Assembly (NCBI RefSeq): GCF_000425065.1 | Contig: NZ_AULB01000009.1 | Span: forward strand, 62,001 to 126,000 | Source: Actinomadura rifamycini DSM 43936 | Lineage (GTDB): Bacteria > Actinomycetota > Actinomycetes > Streptosporangiales > Streptosporangiaceae | Length of the DNA stretch: 64,000 nucleotides | Direction: 5' to 3' | In this document: one piece after another, positions 52,233-60,896 of the stretch | How positions within the stretch are numbered: the first letter of the stretch is position 1 | Layout: every line of letters starts with the position of its first letter | Made by a program: the position numbers and the translations under genes | Notes under the pieces: generated by a model | Databases searched by the model: none | What the model was told of the DNA's origin: nothing | Seen by the model: the letters and a program-made list of their open reading frames with translations, nothing else

Positions 52233-52290
52233 GATTGACAGGAAACCTGGTCGTCGTGAGACTGTCGGATCAGCAGGGTTCCTGTCGATC
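52233..52290. promoter_or_regulatory. Twin MarR operators
   Basis: GATTGACAGGAAACCTG (52233-52249) and, inverted, CAGGGTTCCTGTCGATC (52274-52290): the two are complementary at 15 of 17 positions, with 24 bases between. Each contains a small palindrome CAGG-N3-CCTG. TTGACA at 52235-52240 could be a -35 for the amidohydrolase. Confidence 0.7.
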
Positions 52291-52356
52291 ACGGGGAGTG
52301 CGGCATGCGGCCGGACGGCAGCAGGACGATCGTCGACGCGGCCCCGGGAGGCTGAG

Positions 52357-53247
52357 ATGCCCGACATCGATGTCGACGGGCTGGTCGCGATCGACGTCCA
52401 CACCCACGCCGAGATCTCCAAGACCGGGCACCGCTCGCTCGGCCCCGAGCTGCTCGGCGCCTCCGAGAAGCACTTCAAGGCCCACGGCCACCGGCAGCCG
52501 TCCATCGGCGAGACGGCCGCCCACTACCGGGAGCGGAAGATGGCCGCGGTGGTCTTCACCGTGGACGCCGAGCACGCCACCGGCCGGCCCCGCATCGCCA
52601 ACGAAGAGGTCGCCGAAAGCTGCGCCGAACACCCCGACGTCCTGATCCCCTTCGCCAGCATCGACCCGCACAAGGGCGCGGCCGGGGTGCGCGAGGCCCG
52701 CCGCCTGGTGGCCGAGCACGGGGTGCGCGGGTTCAAGTTCCACCCCAGCATCCAGGCGTTCGCCCCCGACGACCCGATGGCCTACCCGCTGTACGAGGCC
52801 ATCGAGGAGCTGGGCGTCCCGGCGCTGTTCCACACCGGCCAGACCGGCATCGGCGCCGGCGTTCCGGGCGGCGGCGGCATCCGGTTGAAGTACTCCGACC
52901 CCATGCTCGTCGACGACGTCGCGGTCGACTTCCCCGACCTGCGCATCATCCTGGCGCACCCCTCGTTCCCCTGGCAGGACGAGGCCCTCGCCGTCGCCGT
53001 CCACAAACCGCACGTGTACATCGACCTGTCGGGCTGGTCGCCCAAGTACTTCCCGCCCCAGCTCGTCCGGTACGCCAACAGCCTGCTGCAGGACAAGGTC
53101 CTGTTCGGGTCCGACTACCCCGTCATCACCCCCGACCGGTGGCTCGCCGACTTCGCGGCGCTCGACATCAAACCCGGCGTCCGTCCCAAGATCCTCAAGC
53201 GCAACGCCGCCCGCCTGCTCGGCCTCACCCGCGAGACAAACGCCTGA
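52357..53247 (+). CDS. Amidohydrolase 2 family metal-dependent hydrolase/decarboxylase
   Basis: A 296-residue TIM-barrel enzyme of the amidohydrolase-2 (ACMSD-like) family. Metal motif VAIDVHTHAEI (HxH) is near residue 15; others are GVRGFKFHPSIQAF, PALFHTGQTGIGAG (His), LRIILAHPSFPWQDEALAVA (His) and LFGSDYPVITPDRWL (catalytic Asp). Members decarboxylate or hydrolyse aromatic acids such as gamma-resorcylate or aminocarboxymuconate semialdehyde. It is divergent from a MarR regulator, which supports an aromatic-compound role. ATG 52357 after GGGAGGCTGAG. Confidence 0.9.
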   Translation: MPDIDVDGLVAIDVHTHAEISKTGHRSLGPELLGASEKHFKAHGHRQPSIGETAAHYRERKMAAVVFTVDAEHATGRPRIANEEVAESCAEHPDVLIPFASIDPHKGAAGVREARRLVAEHGVRGFKFHPSIQAFAPDDPMAYPLYEAIEELGVPALFHTGQTGIGAGVPGGGGIRLKYSDPMLVDDVAVDFPDLRIILAHPSFPWQDEALAVAVHKPHVYIDLSGWSPKYFPPQLVRYANSLLQDKVLFGSDYPVITPDRWLADFAALDIKPGVRPKILKRNAARLLGLTRETNA

Positions 53248-53318
53248 TCACCGCGAATGATCACCGCGAAGGGGGCACGCGGCAAGGCGAGACGTCAGGT
53301 CAGGCGGTGGCCGGTGTC

Positions 53319-53918
53319 CTACGCGCGATCCGTGAGCTGCACACGGAGACCGAGGCCCTGTTCGACGCGGTCGCGACCCGCAGGCCGAGCACCGACGACC
53401 GCCGCGCCCAGATCATCGGCGTGTCCGACCGGCCCGCCGAACTCCGCGCCGAGATCTGGGACCCGGATCGCGGGGACGCGGGCGCGGTCCTGGATTCGGT
53501 GAGCCGCAGGAGCCGCGCGCCGTGGCCTCGGTCGTCCACCGGCTCGCGGTTCGAAGCCGAGGCGTAGGTCGCCGTCGTGCGGGAACGGCTCCCTCCGGGC
53601 CAGCACTTCCGAGACGCCGCCGGTTGCCGCACCGCCACCGCCGTCGGAGATCTCGGTCAGCAGTTCGGGCACGTCCGCCGCAGCGAACCCCACCGCGAGA
53701 ACATGGTGGCCCGGTTCGTCCGCCCGGGCCAGCGCCGCCTCGGCCTCGCGGACCGTCTCGAACCAGCCGTCCCGGCCGTCGAAAGCCACTGACACCAAGT
53801 CGGCCACGCAATCGCTCAGGGACACCAGGGCGGCGGCGGGAAGCCCGGGGTCCTGCCAGTCCCGTCGGTCGGGGCGCGTGGCGACCCGGTAGCCGGCAAG
53901 GACATAGTCGAGATCCAA
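53319..53918 (-). CDS. Hypothetical protein, C-terminus apparently lost
   Basis: From TTG 53918 (after AGAAAGGCC) the frame reads LDLDYVLAGYRVATRPDRRD, AAALVSLSDCVADLVSVAFD, WFETVREAEAALARADEPGH and GVSEVLARREPFPHDGDLRL, a coherent soluble protein I do not recognise. After about residue 120 the sequence turns into an Arg/Ala/Pro-rich tail antisense to another open frame, which suggests that the original C-terminus was lost by deletion or frameshift. The given end is the first stop in this frame; the natural product was probably different. Confidence 0.5.
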   Translation of the reverse strand: MDLDYVLAGYRVATRPDRRDWQDPGLPAAALVSLSDCVADLVSVAFDGRDGWFETVREAEAALARADEPGHHVLAVGFAAADVPELLTEISDGGGGAATGGVSEVLARREPFPHDGDLRLGFEPRAGGRPRPRRAAPAAHRIQDRARVPAIRVPDLGAEFGGPVGHADDLGAAVVGARPAGRDRVEQGLGLRVQLTDRA

Positions 53919-53952
53919 GGCTGCGGCCTTTCTGCGGCGCGGTGGCTCAGTC

Positions 53953-54426
53953 TCAGCGAAGTGTCGCCGTGTCGGTGGGGAGGGCGATCTGGCCCGTGAC
54001 GAATTCGCTCCAGAGACCGAAGCGGAGGCGTGCGCCGGGGCGTGCCGTGGTCTCGGCGAAGCCGACCCGGGAGCCCGGCGGGCCCGCCTGGACGCCCTCG
54101 GCGTCGATGGTCGTCCGCGCGCAGGTCGGTAACGCTTCGGGGGTGAAGGTGATCGAGCGGTCGAACAGGAACACGAACCGGCGCGCGGCGGCGGGCACCG
54201 TGTCCTGGGCCGTCCGGCTGCGGCGGTCGAACGCGACGGTGACGCTGCGTCCCGCGTTCCGGGTGGCCCGGGCCGTGATCCCGTCCAGGTTGCGGGGGCC
54301 GGTGACGTCCGGCTCGTGGGGCCGCATCGGGCCACCGGGCGCGGGGTCGGGGAACGAGCCCGCCGCCGTGGCGGCGGTTCCGGCGAAGACGAGGGCGGTG
54401 GCGGTGAGGACGAAACCGGCCGCCAT
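53953..54426 (-). CDS. Putative secreted protein
   Basis: A 157-residue protein with a signal peptide (MAAGFVLTATALVFAGTAAT, likely cleaved near TAAA-GS). The mature part is beta-rich: RSVTVAFDRRSRTAQDTVPA, RRFVFLFDRSITFTPEALPT, GPPGSRVGFAETTARPGARL. Such segments occur at the start of larger exported proteins of unknown function in actinomycetes, so this may be a shortened member. It precedes the hypothetical gene at 53319 on the same strand with a 34-base gap. No clear ribosome site. Confidence 0.6.
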   Translation of the reverse strand: MAAGFVLTATALVFAGTAATAAGSFPDPAPGGPMRPHEPDVTGPRNLDGITARATRNAGRSVTVAFDRRSRTAQDTVPAAARRFVFLFDRSITFTPEALPTCARTTIDAEGVQAGPPGSRVGFAETTARPGARLRFGLWSEFVTGQIALPTDTATLR

Positions 54427-54471
54427 GTGGCTGGGGACGAGCCGACCGCACCGCCTTCCGGCGGAGACGCC

Positions 54472-55266
54472 TCAGGGCAGGATCGAGTCGACGTAGCCGC
54501 CGTCGACGCGTACCGCCGCGCCCGTGGTGGCGGAGGCGTGCGCGGAGCCGAGGTAGACGACCATGTTGGCGATCTCCGCGGGCTCGATGAGGCGCTCGAG
54601 CAGCGAGTTCGGGCGGTGCTCGACCATGAACCGGCGCTGCGCGTCGTCCCAGGGCAGGTCGTCCCCGACCATCTGCGAGACGAAGTCCTCCACGCCCTCG
54701 GTGTGGGTCGGGCCCGCGAGGACGGTGTTGACCGTGACGCCCGTGCCCGCGACGGCCTTGGCGTAACCGCGCGACACGGCGAGCAGCGCCGTCTTCGACA
54801 CGCCGTAGTGCACCATCTCCTCGGGGATCGCCACCGCCGAGTCGCTCGCGATGAACTGCACCCGTCCCCAGCCCCGCGACATCATGCCGGGGAGGTAGAG
54901 GCGGGCGAGGCGCACCCCCGACAGCACGTTGGTCTCGAAGTAGCGCCGCCCCTCGTCGTCGTCGATCTCGAGGACGGGACGCGCGCCGAAGATTCCGAGG
55001 TTGTTCACCAGGATGTCGACGTCGGGCACCTGGTCGCGCACCGCCTGGGCGCCCTCGGCCGTCGCGACGTCGGCCGCCGCGCCGCGCAGGTCGGCGCCCG
55101 GCAGTTCCGAGCGCAGCGCGTCGAGGGCCTCGGTGATGCTCCGCTCCGATCGTCCGTTGACGACGGTGGTTGCTCCGGCCCGTGCCAGCCCCGCGGCGAT
55201 GGCGCGGCCGATGCCCTTGGTCGAGCCGCTGACGAACGCGGTCCGTCCGCTGAGGTCGATGTCCAT
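54472..55266 (-). CDS. Short-chain dehydrogenase/reductase
   Basis: A 264-residue SDR: cofactor motif VSGSTKGIGRAIAAGLARAG, NNLG near residue 88 (NNAG variant), catalytic Ser in IASDSAVAIPEE and YGVSK (YxxxK). The start SGRTAFVSGSTKGIG and the end TGAAVRVDGGYVDSI are those of FabG-like oxidoreductases. ATG 55266. Monocistronic as far as can be seen; the neighbouring membrane protein starts 521 bases upstream. Substrate unknown. Confidence 0.92.
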   Translation of the reverse strand: MDIDLSGRTAFVSGSTKGIGRAIAAGLARAGATTVVNGRSERSITEALDALRSELPGADLRGAAADVATAEGAQAVRDQVPDVDILVNNLGIFGARPVLEIDDDEGRRYFETNVLSGVRLARLYLPGMMSRGWGRVQFIASDSAVAIPEEMVHYGVSKTALLAVSRGYAKAVAGTGVTVNTVLAGPTHTEGVEDFVSQMVGDDLPWDDAQRRFMVEHRPNSLLERLIEPAEIANMVVYLGSAHASATTGAAVRVDGGYVDSILP

Positions 55267-55343
55267 GCCGGTGACCGTTCCCGTTGCGGCGCAGGTCAGG
55301 CGTGCGGACCGGGGTCCGTTCCCCGGCGGGGCGGACGCGCCGG

Positions 55344-55787
55344 TCAGCCTCGGCGCACGCGGTAGAGGCCCACGAGGAGGACGAGGCTTCCGGCGATCGC
55401 CACCACCGTGCCCGTGCGGACCAGGCCGTCGGAGTGGGCGATCCACTGGCCGCCCACCCGCGACGCGGTGACCTGTTGCGGGTCGCGCCGCCCGTCCCGG
55501 TCGACGAACGCCAACCGGGTGCGCCGCCGCGGTTCTCCGTCCCGCTGGGCGCGCAGCGCGGCCGTCGCGGCGTCCCGCCGGGCCGCGTCGTTCGCGGTCG
55601 CCTGAGCGGGGCTCTCGCCCGTGCAGTGCCGGACGGTACCGCTCTCCACCGAGACGGAACCGCACTCGATCCGGGTGAACGTCCGGGTCTCCAGGAAGGT
55701 CCCCGTCCCCGCGGCGACCAGGCCGAGGCCGATCGCCCCCACGAGCGTTCCGGCCGCCACCAATTCGATCCCCCCGGCCCGCTGCAT
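55344..55787 (-). CDS. Hypothetical protein with two transmembrane helices
   Basis: A 147-residue protein. The first helix (IELVAAGTLVGAIGLGLVAA) and last helix (VRTGTVVAIAGSLVLLVGLY) bracket an extracytoplasmic loop of about 90 residues with one Cys pair (IECGSVSVES, RHCTGES), probably a disulfide, and an Arg/Ala-rich helix. This plan resembles small DUF3592-like membrane proteins, but I cannot assign a family. ATG 55787. Confidence 0.7.
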   Translation of the reverse strand: MQRAGGIELVAAGTLVGAIGLGLVAAGTGTFLETRTFTRIECGSVSVESGTVRHCTGESPAQATANDAARRDAATAALRAQRDGEPRRRTRLAFVDRDGRRDPQQVTASRVGGQWIAHSDGLVRTGTVVAIAGSLVLLVGLYRVRRG

Positions 55788-55981
55788 CGCCCGACGATAT
55801 CGGGAAAGGGGCGCCGATTTCGATCTTTCGCGTCCGTCCGGGGGATCGGACTTGCCGGGTGCGCGCGTCGCGGCCGAGCGCTCCGTGCGCCGGGCTCGGA
55901 CGGCGGTGGGTGGCGCCGCCCACGTTTGGGTCTTTGCCTGGAGGCAACTTCGCCATGACGAAAGCGAGGAGGTCCCCCTGG

Positions 55982-57274
55982 ATGGAAGCCGTCAACGTCT
56001 TTGTGCTCGGCCTGGAAGAGGACAACTTCGACACCCTGCTCGACGTCCCGGACGCCGAGCAGTACCGGTTCCACCCCCTGCTCGGCCCGGAGGAGCTGCT
56101 GCACGGCGACATCGACATCGCCGCTCTGCTCGACAAGGCGCAGCGGCGGCTGGAGGAGTTCGACGGGAGCGTCGACGCGATCGTGGGCTACTGGGACTTC
56201 CCTGTCAGCACCATGGTGCCGATCCTGACCCGCCGGTTCGGGCTGCGCGGGCCGGACCTGGAGGCGGTGGTCAAGTGCGAGCACAAGTACTGGAGCCGTC
56301 TCGAGCAGCGGAAGGTGACCGACGCGTACCCGCGGTTCTCGCTGCTGGACCTCGAGGACGCCGAGCGGCCGCCGGAGGGCATGCGGTACCCGATGTGGCT
56401 GAAGCCGGTGAAGTCGGTGTCCTCGGAACTGGCCTTCCACGTGGCGGACGACGCCCAGTTCCGGGACGCGGTCGCGCGGATCCGCGAGGGCATCGGCCGG
56501 CTGGGCAGGCCCTTCGACCACGTGCTGCGCCTGCTCGACCTGCCGCCGGAGATCGCGGAGGCCGGCGGGGAGGCGTGCCTCGCGGAGGAGGCGATGTCGG
56601 GCGCCCGCGCCGCCGTCGAGGGGTACGTCCGCGACGGGGAGATCGAGGTCTACGGCCTGCTCGACTCCATCACCTACCCCGGCAGGTCCAGCTTCCTGCG
56701 CCACCAGTACCCGTCCCGGCTGCCGGCCGAGATGCAGCGCAAGCTGGAGGACGTCTCCACGCGGGTGATCGCGCAGGTCGGGCTGGACAACTCCACGTTC
56801 AGCATCGAGTACTTCTGCGACCCGGAGACGGGCGAGGTCGGCCTGCTGGAGATCAACCCGCGCCACTCCCAGTCGCACGCCCGGCTGTTCGAGGAGGTCG
56901 ACGGGATGCCCAACCACCACTGCATGCTCAGCCTCGCGCTGGGAAGGGATCCGAGCCTGCCGGACCGGAAGGGCCCCTACGCGCTGGCCGCCAAGTGGTA
57001 CCTGCGGCGCTTCTCCGACGGCGTGGTCCGCGACCGGGCGGGCGCGGAGGAGATCGCGCGGGCCGAGCGGGAGATCGCGGGGGTGAGCATCCACCCCCTG
57101 GTGGACGTGGGGCAGCGGCTGTCGGACGCGCCGCAGGCGGAGGACAGCTACAGCCACGAGCTCGCGCACATCAGCGTGGCCGCGGCCGACGAGGAGGAGC
57201 TCCAGGACAAGTACGACCGGTGCGTCAAGGCGCTGGGGTTCGTCTTCGACGACGGCGGTCCGGACGACGGATGA
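55982..57274 (+). CDS. ATP-grasp ligase of unknown substrate
   Basis: A 430-residue ATP-grasp enzyme. N-terminal pre-ATP-grasp region MEAVNVFVLGLEEDNFDTLL; IVGYWDFPVSTMVPILTRRF marks the Rossmann-like part. The grasp core includes KCEHKYWSRLEQRKV, MWLKPVKSVSSELAFHV (ATP-binding Lys), VEGYVRDGEIEVYGLLDSI and metal-binding FSIEYFCDPETGEVGLLEIN then PRHSQSH. It resembles the carbamoyl-phosphate/biotin-carboxylase-like ATP-grasp group that joins a carboxylate to an amine. ATG 55982 is preferred (AGGAGG nine bases upstream). A CocE-type hydrolase begins 42 bases downstream, indicating a joint pathway. Confidence 0.87.
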   Translation: MEAVNVFVLGLEEDNFDTLLDVPDAEQYRFHPLLGPEELLHGDIDIAALLDKAQRRLEEFDGSVDAIVGYWDFPVSTMVPILTRRFGLRGPDLEAVVKCEHKYWSRLEQRKVTDAYPRFSLLDLEDAERPPEGMRYPMWLKPVKSVSSELAFHVADDAQFRDAVARIREGIGRLGRPFDHVLRLLDLPPEIAEAGGEACLAEEAMSGARAAVEGYVRDGEIEVYGLLDSITYPGRSSFLRHQYPSRLPAEMQRKLEDVSTRVIAQVGLDNSTFSIEYFCDPETGEVGLLEINPRHSQSHARLFEEVDGMPNHHCMLSLALGRDPSLPDRKGPYALAAKWYLRRFSDGVVRDRAGAEEIARAEREIAGVSIHPLVDVGQRLSDAPQAEDSYSHELAHISVAAADEEELQDKYDRCVKALGFVFDDGGPDDG

Positions 57275-57316
57275 GACAAGGCACGACCGAGGGAACGAAG
57301 CGACCTGGGGGGAGCG

Positions 57317-59341
57317 ATGCGTGAGGTCACCGCACTGCCGTGGGCGGTGAAGGAAGAGGAGCACCTGTGGATCCCGATGTCGGACGGGACCCGCCTGGCG
57401 GCCCGGCTCTGGCGTCCCGTGGCCTCCGACGACGAACCGGTGCCGGCGGTCCTGGAGTACATTCCGTACCGCAAGCGCGACCTCACGGCGGTGCGGGACT
57501 CGATCCACCATCCGTACATGGCGGGGCACGGCTACGCCTGCGTGCGCGTCGACATCCGCGGCACGGGGGAGTCGGAGGGGGTGCTCACCGACGAGTACCT
57601 CGACCAGGAGCACCGCGACGCCGAGGAGGTGCTGGCCTGGCTCGCCGACCGGCCCTGGTGCGACGGGCGCACCGGGATGATGGGCATCTCCTGGGGCGGG
57701 TTCAACTCACTCCAGGTGGCGGCCCGCAGGCCGCCGAGCCTGCGGGCCATCGTGATCGCCTCCTTCACCGACGACCGGTACGCCGACGACATGCACTACA
57801 TGGGCGGCTGCCTGCTGTCGGACAACCTGGCCGAGGCGTCCACGATGTTCGCCTACACCACCTGCCCGCCCGACCCCGCGCTGGTCGGCGACCGCTGGCG
57901 GGACATGTGGAAGGAACGCCTGGAGGGAAGCGGCCTGTGGCTGGAGAACTGGCTCGGCCACCAGCGCCGCGACGGCTACTGGCGCCGCGCGTCGGTCTGC
58001 GAGGACTACTCGGCCGTCCGGTGCCCGGTGTTCGCGGTCTGCGGCTGGGCCGACGGGTACTCGAACGCGGTGTTCCGGCTGATGGAGCACCTCGACGTCC
58101 CCCGCAAGGGGCTGATCGGCCCGTGGTCGCACCGGTACCCGCACCTGGGCGAGCCGGGCCCGGCCATCGGCTTCCTCCAGGAGGTCGTGCGCTGGTGGGA
58201 CCGGTGGCTGAAGGACGAGGACAACGACGTGATGGACGAGCCGATGCTGCGCACCTGGATGCAGGACAGCGTGCCGCCGTCCACCTCCTACGAGGAGCGC
58301 CCCGGCCGCTGGGTCGGGGAGCCGTCGTGGCCGTCGCCGCACGTCCGGCGGGACGCGCTGCCGCTGGCCCCGCACCGGATCGTCCGTCCGGGGGAGGAGG
58401 CGCCCGTGGAGGAGCTGACGATCCAGTCGCCGCTGTCGGTGGGGCAGTTCGCCGGCAAGTGGTGCTCCTACAGCGCGCCGCCCGACCTGCCCTACGACCA
58501 GCGTGAGGAGGACGGCGGCTCGCTCGTCTTCGACAGCGACGTGCTGACCGAGCGCTGCGAGATCCTCGGCGGGCCCGTCGTCGAACTCGACGTGGCCGCC
58601 TCGGAACCGGTCGCCATGATCGCCGCGCGGCTCTCCGACGTGGCGCCGGACGGCCGCGCCACCCGCGTCACCTACGGGCTGCTCAACCTCACGCACCGGG
58701 ACGGCGACGACGACCCCGAGCCCGTGGAACCGGGCCGCCGCTACCGGGTGCGCGTCCGGCTCAACGGCGTCGCCCAGGTGTTCCCGCCGGGCCACCGCGT
58801 CCGGCTGTCGCTGTCCACCTCGTACTGGCCGCTGGCGTGGCCGCCGCCGCGCCAGGCCAGGCTCTCGGTGTTCACCGGCGGCAGCCGGCTGATCCTGCCG
58901 GTGCGGCCGGTCGCCGAGTCCGACGAGGTGTCGATGCGGCCGTTCGACGAGCCGGAAGGCGCGCCGCCGCTGCGCACCGCGCAGGTGAGCCCGGGCGACC
59001 AGCAGTGGCGGGTCTCGCGTGACCTGGTGGGCTACGAGTCGGCGCTGGAGGTCGTCAAGGACGGCGGCGTCCAGCGGTTCGACTCCATCGACCTGGAGGT
59101 CGGCCGGCGCGTCGACCAGCGGTACGGCTGGGTGGCCGACGACTTCACGTCCGCCGAGGGCGAAGTCGTCTCCACCATGACGTTCCGCCGCGGGGACTGG
59201 GACACGCGGACGGTCACCCGCACGGTCCTGACCTGCACCGAGGACGAGTTCCACGTCCACGCGCAGCTCGACGGCTACGAGAACGACCGCCGGATCCACT
59301 CGGACGACTGGAACCTCCGCATCCCGCGCGACCACCTGTAG
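57317..59341 (+). CDS. CocE/NonD family X-Pro-peptidase-like hydrolase
   Basis: A 674-residue alpha/beta-hydrolase of the CocE/X-Pro dipeptidyl-peptidase (S15) type. Nucleophile Ser in MMGISWGGFNSLQ near residue 122, Asp in VFAVCGWADGYSNAVF and His in GPWSHRYPHLGEPG complete the triad. The C-terminal jelly roll (LSVFTGGSRLILPVRP) is typical. Relatives hydrolyse cocaine, dipeptidyl amides or beta-lactam acyl groups. It directly follows the ATP-grasp ligase and ends at a strong terminator, so the two form an operon: one enzyme likely makes an amide bond and the other cleaves or transfers a related one. Confidence 0.9.
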   Translation: MREVTALPWAVKEEEHLWIPMSDGTRLAARLWRPVASDDEPVPAVLEYIPYRKRDLTAVRDSIHHPYMAGHGYACVRVDIRGTGESEGVLTDEYLDQEHRDAEEVLAWLADRPWCDGRTGMMGISWGGFNSLQVAARRPPSLRAIVIASFTDDRYADDMHYMGGCLLSDNLAEASTMFAYTTCPPDPALVGDRWRDMWKERLEGSGLWLENWLGHQRRDGYWRRASVCEDYSAVRCPVFAVCGWADGYSNAVFRLMEHLDVPRKGLIGPWSHRYPHLGEPGPAIGFLQEVVRWWDRWLKDEDNDVMDEPMLRTWMQDSVPPSTSYEERPGRWVGEPSWPSPHVRRDALPLAPHRIVRPGEEAPVEELTIQSPLSVGQFAGKWCSYSAPPDLPYDQREEDGGSLVFDSDVLTERCEILGGPVVELDVAASEPVAMIAARLSDVAPDGRATRVTYGLLNLTHRDGDDDPEPVEPGRRYRVRVRLNGVAQVFPPGHRVRLSLSTSYWPLAWPPPRQARLSVFTGGSRLILPVRPVAESDEVSMRPFDEPEGAPPLRTAQVSPGDQQWRVSRDLVGYESALEVVKDGGVQRFDSIDLEVGRRVDQRYGWVADDFTSAEGEVVSTMTFRRGDWDTRTVTRTVLTCTEDEFHVHAQLDGYENDRRIHSDDWNLRIPRDHL

Positions 59342-59361
59342 GGGAGGCCGCCGGAGCTCAC

Positions 59362-59398
59362 CGCGGGCCCGCCCGTCCTCTGGACGGGCGGGCCCGCG
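59362..59398 (+). terminator. Terminator of the ATP-grasp/CocE operon
   Basis: CGCGGGCCCGCCCGTCC, a three-base loop (TCT), then GGACGGGCGGGCCCGCG: a perfect 17-base stem 20 bases after the CocE stop. No T run follows. Confidence 0.8.
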
Positions 59399-59572
59399 CG
59401 GCCTCGTGCGCGCCACGCGGCGCGCTTCGGGGACCGGCTGAGTCGCAAGGGCATGCTCGTCCCGATCCTGCTCCTTATGGGCGCGGCCACCACGTGCATC
59501 GGTCCCGGTCCGGGCTCCCGGCCCTATCGCGCCGTGCCCGGAGCCCTCCTACCTGGGCTTATGATCATCGGC

Positions 59573-60307
59573 ATGCTGCGACTCGTTCAGGTGAACTTCA
59601 AGGCAGGAGACGACTCGGCCCTCGGCGGGTTCTGGGCGGAGGCCCTCGGCTGGAAGGTCTCCAGCGAGGGCCCCGGCGTGACCAATCTCGAGCCCGAGGG
59701 CTTCGAGTGGCCGGACCCCGCGGCCTTCTACATCGACTTCGTCAAAGTGCCCGACCCCGAAGCGGTGAAGTACCGCGTGCACCTGGAATTCGCCACCGCC
59801 TCCGCCGCCCACCAGGAGGAGCTGGTCGCGCGCTTCCGGGAGCTCGGCGCGACCGACGTCGACCTCGGTCAGGGCGACGTCCCGTGGACGGTGCTGGCCG
59901 ACCCGGAGGGCAACGTGTTCACCGTGGCGGAGCCCCGGGAGACCTACCGGGACACCGGCCCGGTCGCCGCGGTGGTCGTCGACTGCGCCGACCCGCGGGC
60001 CGTGTCCGAGTTCTGGAACCGGGCGCTCGACTGGACGCCGCACGAGGTGACCGACGACCGCGCGGTACTGCGTTCCGCCGAAGGGGGCGGGCCGTACCTG
60101 GAGTTCCGCCGCACGGACGGCGGCCCGTCCGCGCGGTCCCGCATCCACGTGGACCTCCTGCCGGACCCGATCGACGGCAAGGCGGCGGAGGTGGACCGGC
60201 TGCGGACCCTCGGCGCGAGCGACGTCGACCTCGGTCAGGGCGAGGTCCCGTGGACGGTGCTGGCCGACCCGGAGGGCAACGAGTTCTGCGTCCTCGGCCG
60301 GGGCTGA
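59573..60307 (+). CDS. Two-domain VOC (glyoxalase/bleomycin-resistance) protein
   Basis: A 244-residue protein with two VOC modules, each of the beta-alpha-beta-beta-beta kind: LVQVNFKAGDDSALGGFWAE ... DLGQGDVPWTVLADPEGN, and AAVVVDCADPRAVSEFWNRA ... DLGQGEVPWTVLADPEGN. The closing strand of both modules is almost identical, also at DNA level. Metal ligands of true glyoxalase I are not fully present, so a binding or hydrolytic role is possible. A TATGAT -10 ends eight bases before ATG 59573 and no ribosome site is seen, which suggests a leaderless message; ATG 59561 is the alternative. Confidence 0.85.
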   Translation: MLRLVQVNFKAGDDSALGGFWAEALGWKVSSEGPGVTNLEPEGFEWPDPAAFYIDFVKVPDPEAVKYRVHLEFATASAAHQEELVARFRELGATDVDLGQGDVPWTVLADPEGNVFTVAEPRETYRDTGPVAAVVVDCADPRAVSEFWNRALDWTPHEVTDDRAVLRSAEGGGPYLEFRRTDGGPSARSRIHVDLLPDPIDGKAAEVDRLRTLGASDVDLGQGEVPWTVLADPEGNEFCVLGRG

Positions 60308-60350
60308 CGCGCGGAACTCCGCGCCGGCGGACCCCGTGCGTCCCGCTCGA

Positions 60351-60776
60351 TCACCCGTGATTGTTGATCGGGTCGCCGGTCTCGTGCTGGGTGCCGTTCG
60401 CGTCCTGGAGTTGCGCGAGGCGGGCGTGGTAGGAGGACGGCCAGGGCGGGGTGCCGTCGGTGACGCGCACGTTGGTCACGCCGGGCATCCGGCCGGTGAG
60501 AGTGCGGGCGAGGGCGGCCGCCTGGGCCCGGCTGCCGTTGAAGGGCATGACCACCGTGCCGTTCGGGCCGTCGCCGGCCAGCCCCTGGGCCGTCAGCCAT
60601 CGGGTGAACTCCGAGGTCGCGGGGCGGATCACCAGGTTCGTCCAGCCGTTGACCCCGAGCATCTGAGCGGCCACCTCGGCGGTGGGGTCGGCCATCCTGG
60701 CGTCGTGGCAGGCGCGCAGGAGCATCCGGGCGAATTTCTTGGCGGCTTTCCCGTCGGGCGCATCTCCGGAGGTCAT
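60351..60776 (-). CDS. Hypothetical protein
   Basis: A 141-residue soluble protein I do not recognise. It has a short acidic start (MTSGDAPDGKAAKKFARMLL), a Cys/His helix (RACHDARMADPTAEVAAQML), a middle stretch (VNGWTNLVIRPATSEFTRWL) and an end with TGRMPGVTNVRVTDGTPPWP. No membrane helix or signal peptide. ATG 60776 follows GGAAGGTGATCG. It converges with the VOC gene (43 bases between stops). Confidence 0.7.
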   Translation of the reverse strand: MTSGDAPDGKAAKKFARMLLRACHDARMADPTAEVAAQMLGVNGWTNLVIRPATSEFTRWLTAQGLAGDGPNGTVVMPFNGSRAQAAALARTLTGRMPGVTNVRVTDGTPPWPSSYHARLAQLQDANGTQHETGDPINNHG

Positions 60777-60896
60777 AACGATCACCTTCCCAGCCGGAGC
60801 GGCGGCCACGCGTGTTGAGGGCGGTCTACCGGTCCGGATCAGCCTGCCTCGCATGGAGGAGATCGATGGGGTGGAAGTCGTCGTGGGTGAGGACGC

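Noticed and set aside
53300..53567. Plus-strand frame as a separate gene
   Set aside because: Some stretches look protein-like, but there is no ribosome site or recognisable family, and it overlaps the minus-strand frame; kept only as a finding.
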